Shown: positions 20,975-29,587 of the stretch, one piece after another | How positions within the stretch are numbered: the stretch's first letter is position 1 | Layout: each line of letters opens with the position of its first letter | Origin: Linderina pennispora | Lineage: Eukaryota > Kickxellomycota > Kickxellomycetes > Kickxellales > Kickxellaceae | Direction: 5' to 3' | NCBI RefSeq assembly: GCF_002104995.1 | Contig: NW_024468370.1 | Location: forward strand, 1 to 29,587 | Length of the DNA stretch: 29,587 nt | Made by a program: the position numbers and the translations under genes | The notes under the pieces: model-generated | Told to the model about the DNA's origin: nothing | What the model saw: the letters and a program-made list of their open reading frames with translations, nothing else | Database searches by the model: none

Positions 20975-22722
20975 TTAGTTTGCCGGTTTCAGGAAAGCAG
21001 CAGTGACATCGTGGCCAGCAACAAACGCTTGCTCGACAAGGAGCTTTCCCGACACCGAGCCCTGCTGGACATTAGCAAAGCTGTTTGCAGAAACCCACTG
21101 GCGAGGCGCGGCCTGCAAGCGAACGGCATTGTTCGACTCTGTCTTGCCATCAACCTTTGTTGCAAACAAAGGTGGCAGATGGACGGGCTCGGCAAACCTA
21201 TGCTTGCGCCCCGGAATGCACTCGCCATTGGCGTTTCCGCCCCATGCCATCACATCATATCCAAATACCGGCGTCTTGCTGACCGAGCTGCCCGACTTGT
21301 CCTCAGCGACATTCGTCTGGTTGTCGCGCACAGCCACGACGTGGTCATTGGCAGCCGACAGTGTGCGAATGGCGATGGGTCTGCGGGTCTGCGTGATACT
21401 GTCGAATTCCTGGTGGTCGGAGAGCGCCTGGATTTTAGTGAACCGGCCCTGCATATGCGGCAATGTGCCGTTGCCGAGCTGCCCATTGATGCCGTTGCCG
21501 CAAGCCAGGAGCTGCACGGCGTCGTTGGAACGAGTCACAACATACGAGGCATGTGCGCCAGCCGCGATTTTCTCGGCGCGAGCCATTGTTGCATCGAAGC
21601 GGCCGCTTGCCCACAGGCTGGCGAGCGGCGTCGGCTTGGTAACGGTCGTGGTGCCTTTGGCAAAGTCGCCCATAGCCAGCTGGCCGAAATCATTGGCGCC
21701 GCAACCAAATACCTCACCATCGTCTGTAAGCAGCAGAGTGTGGTGGGCGCCACATGCAACTGAGGCGAATTTCCTGTCGCTGTCGAGCCTGCGTAGCGTG
21801 AATGGCTGGGGCGCGGCAGTGTGGCCCAGTTGCGACCGGTCATTGCCCTGAGTGGTTAGCGCACAGGTGTAGACGTTGCCGTAGCTCGTAGCTACAACCA
21901 GGTGGTTGGCGCCAGCAGATATGCTGGTGACATTCTCGCGCCAGCCAAGCTTGGGCTCAAACTCTAGTGCCTTCTCGGTGACTTCGCTGGAATGCGTGCC
22001 GCGCAGGACCTTCACGCGGCTGTCCTTATCGAGCGTGACAATGTAGTCGGTGGTGGCTGCCAGGGCGGTGATCTTGGCGTCGGTGCGGGTTAGAAGTGGC
22101 TGGTGCGGCGCCATACTGCCGGTAAAGCCGTGCCCCACTGGTAGAGGCTGCCCTGCGAGTCCCACGGCTGCCGCGTGGGTCTCCGAGAAGACTGCATCTT
22201 TAATCAGCTTTCCATCGAGTCCGGGAACCGCGGTCCTCAGGCCGACGCCCGATCCAGGATGCAGCGGATCCACCAGACCATGCATGTTGGATCCCGTGGC
22301 GTACAAGCCCGGGTGGGTCCACGCCCAGTTCACCTGCTCCATCGCCGACATGGTTGACTTGGGAACAAGCCTGTTGCGCAAGCGGCTCATGCGCTTTGCC
22401 TCTTTGCTCTCAGCAGTCGGCTCGCTCTCAGCGGCGGGTGCGCGGACCATGGCAGGTAGCGGGAGATAGCATGGTGGTATTCGCTGTAGAGATAGTAGGA
22501 GAGGCCGCCGATGAAGAACACGGTGGCACCGATTGCGTATGTGGAGACTTCGGGAGCAACGCCCTCGGCTTCGCCGCGCATGGACTCGAGATCGGGAGCG
22601 GTATTTTTGGGGTCCGACTGGCGGCGGTTTGATGAGTGCAGCATGCGAGGGTAGAGCGTCTGGGTCCGGACTACTGCCGGACGCAGCAGGCGCGCGCTGT
22701 ACCGGAATGTGAGCGAATTCAT
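20975..22722 (-). CDS. FMP25: FMP25-like mitochondrial RCC1-repeat protein (one frameshift)
   Basis: ATG 22722-22720 to TAA 20977-20975, about 582 aa, essentially the length of yeast Fmp25 (583), a mitochondrial inner-membrane protein linked to complex III assembly. Residues 1-36 (MNSLTFRYSARLLRPAVVR) are Arg-rich without acids, like a matrix-targeting presequence. One membrane span follows at about 61-79 (TYAIGATVFFIGGLSYYLY). The remainder carries RCC1-type repeats (SAGANHLVVATSYGNVYTC; VACGAHHTLLLTDDGEVFG; GNGINGQLGNGTL; MAWGGNANGE). The presequence/span part and the RCC1 part are in different frames. The switch is near 22455-22462, where one missing base would join SRYLP to MVRAPAAES. They could be two genes, but the combined length and layout match the family. 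The gene diverges from CFT1 across 274 bases. Confidence 0.82.
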
Positions 22723-22996
22723 GGAGGAAACGTAAGGGGTGGCAACGAAGCTGGATGGTGGGAAGAGAAGCAAGGTGGTTTTTTTTATCTAATCGGCTTA
22801 CTATCAACAAGGATCACAGGTGAAGAAACCCCTTCCCATAACACCTCTCAAGGCTGGGACAAAAAAATTCAGTGATCTATTTTTTTTGGCCAGACAAAAA
22901 GCAACCAGGCAATGGCAAAAGCCCAAACTTTGAACCTCTTTCTTGCATTCAAACCTCCCCTTTTAATTACACCAATCGAAGTAGTTTTCTGTCCAA

Positions 22997-25900
22997 ATGT
23001 CAGAGCCAATGTTCACATACTGTCGGGAAATACTGCCGGCGAGCTCAGTGGACCGGTCCGGTCAGCCTGAGTTTCACGGGGGCGGCAAGACGGAGTTGGT
23101 CTTGGCACGCCGGCAATGTGCTGGAGCTCTACGAGGTAGAATTCGTCAAGCGGCGGCAGGGACAGTATGGCAGCAATGATGAAAGCAGCCGAGACGTTCC
23201 CAGCGACGAATACATGCACCGGAGCGCGAAAGCAGAGGAGGTAAGCACTAGCATACAGAGATGTTGAAGGTGAGGGGGGTTTTGGACGGCACCTAACAGT
23301 TTGGAGGAGGGTTGTAGTTTGACTTCCCGATGATCACAGGCGGCGCGCGACGCGGGGGCAGGGGCGGCGATCCGGGTGACAGCAAAGTGCCGCAGCTGCA
23401 TCTGGTCGGGCAGTGGAGCCTGAACGGGGCAATCAAGGACATGAAAGCAGTTCGGTGCGGGACGCGCGGGCGGCGCGGCATCGACAGCCTTTTGCTGTCG
23501 TTTTCAGAGGCAAAGATGTCGCTGGTATCATTTGAGGCGAGCACGCAAGACGCTGGTAACGGAGTCGATTCACTACTACGAGCACGAGACGCTGAAGCCC
23601 AAGTCGTTCAACGACCACCAGACGTGCGACCTGCGGGTGGATCCGGCTGGGCGGTGCGCGCTCCTGCGGATCTACGAGGACCAGGTGGCGGTTCTGCCGC
23701 TGATCGCACCAGACGAGCCGTCGCGTAACGGGACAAAAGCCATACATGGACAGCTACGTGATCAACCTGCGAGCGGCGGACATTGAAATCCACAATGTGA
23801 GGGACTTTGTGTTTCTGAACGGGTACCTGGAGCCGACGCTTGCGGTTCTGCACGAGCGGCAGGTGATGTGGGCGGGGATGGCGGAGAAGCGACGCGACAC
23901 GTGTGTGGTCTCGATGGTGTCGCTAGATTTGGGACGACGGGTGATGTCGGTGATCCAGACAGCCAATGGACTGCCGTACGATAGCCACACGATAGTGCCG
24001 GTGCCGCAGCCGATCGGTGGAGTGGTGGTGATGGCGGCGTGCTCGATCTCACATATCAGCAACGGTACGCTGACGTGCATTTCGGTGCTGAGCAAGCTGG
24101 CGTGCTATGGCATTGGGGTGCAGATGCGGGACTTTATCGACCGCACGAACATGGAGCTGGAGATGGTGCTGGATCCAAGCCGGTGCGGACTGGCGTTTGT
24201 GCGGGCAGACACGCTGGCGCTGTGGACGCATATGGGGCAAGTGTTCCTGGTGCGGCTGGTAGGCGACGGGCGGCGCGTGGAGCGGATGGTAGTCAAGCAG
24301 ATCGCAGGTATTGACTTCCGCAAGGATGAGCAGCGACCGCAGGAGCACAGCTGGGACATCTTCAATGTGCTGCCGTCCAGCGTGACGGAGTTCCACATGG
24401 GCAGTGACTGATACTGCCGAAGACGACGCGCAGCTTGTGTTGTAGGCGGGCGTGACGGGCGCTCGGTGCTGCTTGAGATAAGCGAGGCAGCAGCGGGCAG
24501 CAGCGGTGCGGACGGCAGCGGCCAAGAGTGCCAGCAAGAATGAAGTTGACGACATTGACGCAATGCTCTATGGCGACCAGGGCATGGGCGCGCAACACAC
24601 GCTGAGCGCATCAGCAGGTGCAGATGGCGGCAACAGCGACGGCAATGGGCGGGCAGGCGACGGGCAGGACGCGCTGGAAGGCTGGCACCGGCGGTTCAAG
24701 TTCACAGTCCACGACGAGATCCTGGGCACAGGGCCGATCGTTGGGATGGACGTGGGAGCGTCGGCGCTGGCAACCTCGCGCAGCACTGGCGACGAGGGTC
24801 TGGAGCTGGTGACATGTGCAGGCAGCGAATGGCGTGGCAGCCTGCGGGTGCAGCAGCGGCATGTACGGCCGGATGTGGTGGCATCGTTTGATTTGCCTGG
24901 GGCGCCAGTACGGCGGGTGTGGACGGTGCGGTGCCGCAAAGAGTACAACATTGGCGGAGTCATGCAGGCGGCCGACGACGAGTCGCTGGAGGACGTGGCG
25001 ATACGTTCATGGTTCTCTCACGCGACAGCTCGTCGGCGGTGTTCCGGGCAGGCGACGAGCTGAGCGAGCTGGAGCGCTCGGGGTTCTGCACCACAGCGGC
25101 GACGGTGGACGTCCAGGAGATCCTGGGGCACACGCGCGTGGTGCAGGTGCTGGCGGATAGCGTGCGTGTGGTCAATGCAGGGCCGCGAGACGCAGACGAT
25201 CAAGCTCGATGTGGGTGTCACAGTGGCCAGTGCACAGATCAGCGATCCGTATGTGCTGCTGAAGACCAGCGACGGGCGTTCCAGCTGTTCGAGGCCAACA
25301 CCAGCACGCGCAAGCTAGCGCCGGCGGCATTGCCAGCTACCTCAGCGGCATCGAGGAGGTTGTGGCCACCGCGTTCTTTGAGGACACGTTTGGGGTGCTG
25401 ACGTCGACCAAGGAGTGGATCGAGCGCAATCCGGAGCAGTATGCCGAGCTGCTTGACGAGTCAAGTCGCACCAAGTCGGGCGACGACGCCGAGCTGGACT
25501 ATCTGTACACGGACCGCACGGCGGAGGGCAAGCGGCGAGCAGGTGGCAAGCGCAGGCAGGACGGCGCCGGAAACGGCAGCGCGGGGCGGGCGCCAGCTAC
25601 GACGACCTGTATGAAGACGAGGAGAGCGACGACAGCGACGCAGCATCGACAGGCGAGCCAGCAGATGGCGGGGAGATAGCGGGGCAGGCGGCAGGAGGTG
25701 GAGCGCTCGGGCGCCGAGAGCCGCATGTACCTGGCGGTTGTGTGGCAAGGCGGCGACCTGAGTTTGCTGCGACTGCCGCAACTCGACGAGGTGTGGCGCA
25801 CGCCGCGGTTTGACTACATGGCCGAGGTGCTGGCTCCGGTGCGGGCGGCTCGGGCGAGCCGGACGATGCAGCGGGTTTCCAGCAGGCGACGCGGCGGCTG

Positions 25901-28164
25901 GACCAGCTGGGAGTGGTGCAGTTGGCGGCCGCGACCTGCGCAACACGCACCTGGTGGCTGTGACCACTGCCGGTGAGGTCGCAGTGTACCGCGCATTCGA
26001 ACACTGTGCACGCGACGCGCTGGACCAAGCGCAGCAGGTGACAGACGACCAGCTGGCGTTGCGATTTGTGCGGGTGCCACACAGCGTGCTGGCATATGAA
26101 CCCGACTACGAGGCTGAGGTGCGGAAGGCCCAGCGGCGCCAGGCACGTGCGTTCGACGCCTGGAGCAAGCGAGAGAAAGTGCGGCTGGAGCGCCTGGCGC
26201 TGGCCGAGCGGCTAGCACGGGAGCGTGCACGGGAGCGCCAGCGCCGCGAGGAGAACGACACAGTAGCCGACTGGGGCGAGTCGGACGACGACAACGATGA
26301 CGAGCACCTGGTGGTTGAGGCCGAACTGGACATGGATATGGGCGAGGACGAGCCGGACCTGTCGGACGAGTTCGACATCGACTACGACCCCAGCACGCCG
26401 CTGGTGTCTGCGCCTAAGCTGGCAGTGCTGGAAAATATTGGCGGATCCGCTGCCGTGTTCGTCGCCGGTGCGCGGCCGATGCTGGTGCTAGTGGGCCGCA
26501 AGCAGCACGCGCGTGTCCACCCGGTGCGGCTGCCGGTGCGGCTACCGCAGACGCTGCTGCCACGCTCCGCCGGTACTGCCGCCGATTTCGACGCGGTGGC
26601 CGCCGGGCTGCTGGCGCCGCACCAGCCGGTGGTGAGCGTGGCGCGGTTCCACAGCTCGCAGTGTCCGCACGGCTTCATTGCGCTGACGCAAGCTGGCACG
26701 CTGGTGGTCTGTGCACTGGCAGTGTCAGCGCAGGCGGCGCGCGGTGGCATCGAGTACGACTCGGCGTGGCCCGTGCGCACCATCCCTGTGGGCACCGCGC
26801 ACTCCGGCATCAGCACTCTGGGTGGCGTGGCCTTCCACGCTCCGTCTGGCAGCTATGCCGTGGCCGCTGCTGACGTCACGCCGTTCTACATTAAGGAGCC
26901 GGACCCCGAGCTGGCTGCACGGCTCGTCGAGATGCAGCTGCAGGCGGCCGCCGGCGACCCTGAGCGCCAGGCAGTGCTGGCGGCATCACTGCTGACCAGC
27001 TGGACCCGCAGCAGGCGCTGATCCCCGAACACAAGCGTCCAAGATCGCCCACGGTCGCCGCGCCGCTGGTGGCCCGGTGCAGCGTCGATCTGCTGAGTCC
27101 GGTGACGTGGGAGACGGTCGATACACATGCCTTCGAGGACAACGAGCACATCACCTGCATGAAGACGCTGGAGCTCGAGTCACGCCAAACTGCCGGTGGT
27201 CGCCGTGCCTTCCTGTGTGTGGCCACTGCCTTTGTGCTGGGCGAGGACGTCAGCTCGCGCGGCAAGGTCTACATCTTCGATATCATCGAGGTCGTTCCGC
27301 TGCCTGGCCGCCCACAGACCAGCCGCAAGCTCAAGCTGGTCTGCCAGGACGAGGTACGTGGTGCCATCACTGCGCTGGGCGAGCTGCGAGGCCATTTGGC
27401 TGTGGCTGTCGGCTCCAAGATGTATGTGCGGTCGTTTGAGGACAACGAGAATTCTGCTGAGCGTGGCCTTCCTGGACTGCCAGACGTGGGTGCGGTCGCT
27501 GGTTGGCATGAAGGGCTTCCTGCTGATTGCTGACATGATCAACAGCCTGTGGTTCGCCGGCTTCCAGGAGGAGGGCCCCACCAAGGTCCAGGTCCTGGGC
27601 CGCGACTTCAGCAACAAGCTGCCGGTTGAGGCCGCTGACTTTTTGGTGCGTGGCCACCAGATGCAGCTTCTGGCTGCTGATGCCTACGGCCAACTGCACT
27701 TTTTCCTCTACGCCCCGCACGACGTCCACTCGTTCAAGGGCCAGAAGCTACTGCGTCGTGGCGAATTCAACCTGCACTCGCGCGTCTCGGCCATCAAGCG
27801 CCTGGTCGGCCGCTCTGCTGATGCCCAGCAGGTGTGTCTGGTGGCCACGGCTGCCGGCTCCGTCATGGCTGTGTCAATGCTGGACGAGCGCACATTCAAG
27901 CGCATGCACCGCATGAACACGCAGCTGGTCCACGGCGTTGTGCCGCTGGCGGGCCTCAATCCGCGCGAGTACCGGGCCGTCCCGCTGCATCTGCGCCAGT
28001 ACCACTCGCCCAGACGCACGGTGCTCGATGCCAATCTGCTGGTGCCCATGTTTGCCCATGGGTCGGTGCTCAGGCAGCGCGAGACCGCCCAGCGTGTCGG
28101 AACCACCGCTGACCGCGTCCTCAGAGACATCGTCAGCGTCGAGCAGTGCTTTGCCTTTACGTAG
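22997..28164 (+). CDS. CFT1: Cleavage and polyadenylation factor large subunit (CFT1/CPSF160), many frameshifts
   Basis: The largest subunit of the nuclear mRNA 3'-end cleavage/polyadenylation complex, a scaffold of three beta-propellers. The start is ATG 22997 (or 23009): TYCREILPASSVD then NVLELYEVEF match the family N-terminus. Other landmarks in order are SLLLSFSEAKMSLVSFE, FLNGYLEPTLAVLHE, PVPQPIGGVVV, NEVDDIDAMLYG, FMVLSRDSSSAVFRAG, SAWPVRTIPVGTAHSG, NEHITCMKTLELES, KVYIFDIIEVVPLPG and HGVVPLAGLNPREYRAV, ending at TAG 28162-28164. One intron (23240-23317) is likely. Frame changes occur near 23112, 23550, 23736, 24403, 24442, 24500, 25000, 25187, 25275, 25320, 25580, 25697, 25840, 25930, 26994 and 27449, about half +1 and half -1. 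Because the protein remains recognisable in between, these look like consensus errors rather than decay. A charged insert lies at about 26100-26400. Confidence 0.92.
23240..23317 (+). other. Spliceosomal intron in CFT1 (78 nt)
   Basis: The donor GTAAGC follows ...AKAEE in phase 0. A branch-like CTAAC at 23293-23297 lies about 21 bases before the acceptor TTGTAG ending at 23317. The downstream frame (FDFPMITGG..., then LHLVGQWSL) resumes in phase 0. A later acceptor after CCGCAG (ending 23395) is also in phase and cannot be excluded. Confidence 0.6.
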
Positions 28165-28385
28165 AACATCACTAGCTTATAGCTGGCCCCCGATTTGGGA
28201 GCCTGCCCCAATGTGCTGGAAGTTAAGGCTTGGATCAGCGGCCAGTTAGTGGTCATTCCACTGGCAGTGACTCTCCATTCAAAACTTTTTTTATCAACAA
28301 ACTCTCCCTTTCTTTTGTCTTGCCCGAGATATCCATTTTTTATCTCCAAAATTTCCCCTTCTATTTTGAATTTCATATTCACAAA

Positions 28386-29587
28386 ATGGACGACGAGTAC
28401 ACAAAGCGCGAGCTGCTGGTCGAGCCCTCCTCGCCCAAGCTCGCCGCCCAAGCCCGCCACAATATGTCGCCGGTCTTCCACGAGTCCATTGATCCGACGC
28501 TGGAGTTTTTCTACCACCCACGCACCTTAACATGCCTGGTGGTGCTCCTGGCCGGCTTCCTGTATGTGGCCCTGTACATTGATCCCTCGGACGACATCCT
28601 GAACACAAAGTTTGGTCTGGCCGCCATCTGCTCAGCCTTTGCGATCATCGGCATGGTTCTGTTCCGGGACGGTCCCTTTATCCGCCCGCACCCGGCCTTC
28701 TGGCGTGTGGTTCTGGCAGCGAATGTTCTGTACGAGATGTGCCTGTTTTTGCTGTTCCAGAGCAAGCACACGGGCCGGTCCTTTATGGCCTTTTTTGATT
28801 CGGATCTCGGCCAGGAGCTGCCGGAGCGGTCCTACGGCGACCAGTGCGCGCTGACCGTGGAGAATGTGCGCTCGGGCATAGATATATTTGTGCTGGCGCA
28901 TTCGCTGGGGTGGTTCGGCAAGACCTTGATTATCCGGAACCAGACTATGTGCTGGATTCTGTCGTGACCTTTGAGCTTCTGGAGTACTCGCTGGCGCACC
29001 AGCTGCCGAACTTCAACGAGTGCTGGTGGGACCACTGGATCCTCGACGTGTTCACATGCAACTGGCTGGGCATCTACGTGGGGATCAAGTGGTGCGAGTA
29101 CTTCAAGATGAAGACGTACACTGGCACGGCATCCGTGAGATCCCGTCTTTGACGGGCAAGCTGAGCCGGGCCGGCCTGCAGTTCACGCCACACAGCTGGA
29201 CCACGTACGAGTGGGCGCCGACCGAGCGGTTCAAGAACTTTGCGGGAATCGTGATGTTTGCGGTGTTGATAATGCTGGCGGAGCTGAATGTGTTCTATCT
29301 CAAGTCGCTTCTGTGGGTGCCGCCGGAGCACCCGCTGGTGATTGCGCGCCTGGCGCTACTGTTTCTGTTTGCCCTGCCCGGTGCCCGCGAGTACTACGAG
29401 TACTACTCGAACCCGCGGTGCAAGCGCATGGGCGCGCATTGCTGGATGCTGATTGTCACCCTTTTGTCTGAGCTGCTGATTATTGTGAAGTTTGGCCGCG
29501 GCGAGTTCACCGAGCCCTTCCCACCTATGTGATCGTGTTTTGGGCATGTGTCGCTGCTGTTTTGGTCGGCTTCTCCGTCTGGCGCTT
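28386..29587 (+). CDS. Phosphatidylserine synthase, base-exchange type (PTDSS-like), 3' truncated
   Basis: An ER membrane enzyme that makes phosphatidylserine by exchanging L-serine for the head group of an existing phospholipid, unlike the CDP-diacylglycerol-dependent Cho1 of most fungi. ATG 28386 ([14 protein letters not shown]) is preceded by a T/C-rich leader. Several hydrophobic segments ([36 protein letters not shown]) lead to the family core [20 protein letters not shown], then [23 protein letters not shown] and [21 protein letters not shown] and WVPPEH resemble animal PSS2 (ethanolamine exchange) more than PSS1, from memory of the family. Single missing bases are implied near 28964 (MCWILS to VTFELLEYS), 29118 (KTY to HWHGIRE) and 29522 (EPFP to TYVIVFW). 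The gene runs off the window edge; probably only a short C-terminal tail is missing. Confidence 0.9.

Noticed and set aside
22460-22810. Separate small membrane protein gene upstream of the RCC1 gene
   Set aside because: Presequence plus one span fits the N-terminus of FMP25, and the joined length equals the yeast protein, so one gene with a missing base is preferred.
22997-28164. CFT1 as a true pseudogene
   Set aside because: Codon structure and conserved motifs persist through all segments, and other housekeeping genes here carry the same type of lesion; decay would also leave stops and missense within segments.
1-29587. CRISPR arrays, phage, transposase, toxin-antitoxin or defence-like systems
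   Set aside because: No spaced repeat array, integrase/transposase motif, terminal inverted repeat or such gene pair was seen on either strand.

Overview
The window looks like nuclear DNA of a filamentous, probably early-diverging fungus. The clues are intron-poor genes on both strands, fungal-type versions of FMP25, CFT1, PRP46 and a multi-KH vigilin, a fungal SulP sulfate permease, a fungal 7TM receptor-like protein, and a cluster of divergent F-box proteins. A base-exchange phosphatidylserine synthase of the animal/plant type argues against a typical yeast or ascomycete. The general feel is Kickxellales (Coemansia-like), but that placement is inference from memory; no marker gene is present to prove it.

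Layout. 1-297 (+): 3' end of mitochondrial aspartate aminotransferase. 298-9537: an AT-richer accessory stretch with three F-box-like genes (854-2596, 3729-5493, 7356-9089, all +) of nearly equal length (about 577-587 aa when single-base lesions are allowed for) and one small unrecognised gene (6363-6939, +). 9538-13552 (+): vigilin/SCP160. 13700-15943 (-): sulfate permease, convergent with vigilin. 17128-18531 (-): 7TM receptor-like protein, sharing a divergent promoter region with PRP46/PLRG1 (19128-20639, +). 20975-22722 (-): FMP25-like mitochondrial RCC1 protein, convergent with PRP46 and divergent from CFT1/CPSF160 (22997-28164, +), which has the only intron I can support. 28386 to the window end (+): phosphatidylserine synthase, truncated by the edge.

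The housekeeping genes are unrelated in pathway: RNA binding/translation (vigilin), splicing (PRP46), 3'-end processing (CFT1), mitochondrial respiratory assembly (FMP25), amino-acid metabolism (GOT2), sulfate uptake and phospholipid synthesis. They look like ordinary neighbours, not a pathway cluster.

A strong theme is single-base frame disruption. Almost every gene has at least one point where the conserved protein continues in another frame. CFT1, essential in yeast, has about 16 such points in 5.2 kb, with +1 and -1 events roughly balanced and several in homopolymers. This is best read as uncorrected long-read consensus error, so broken frames here should not be taken as pseudogenes by default. 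I see no CRISPR, phage, transposase, RNA gene or novel defence-like system. The most interesting items are the PSS type, the F-box cluster with a shared 40-nt downstream block, and the small unknown gene.
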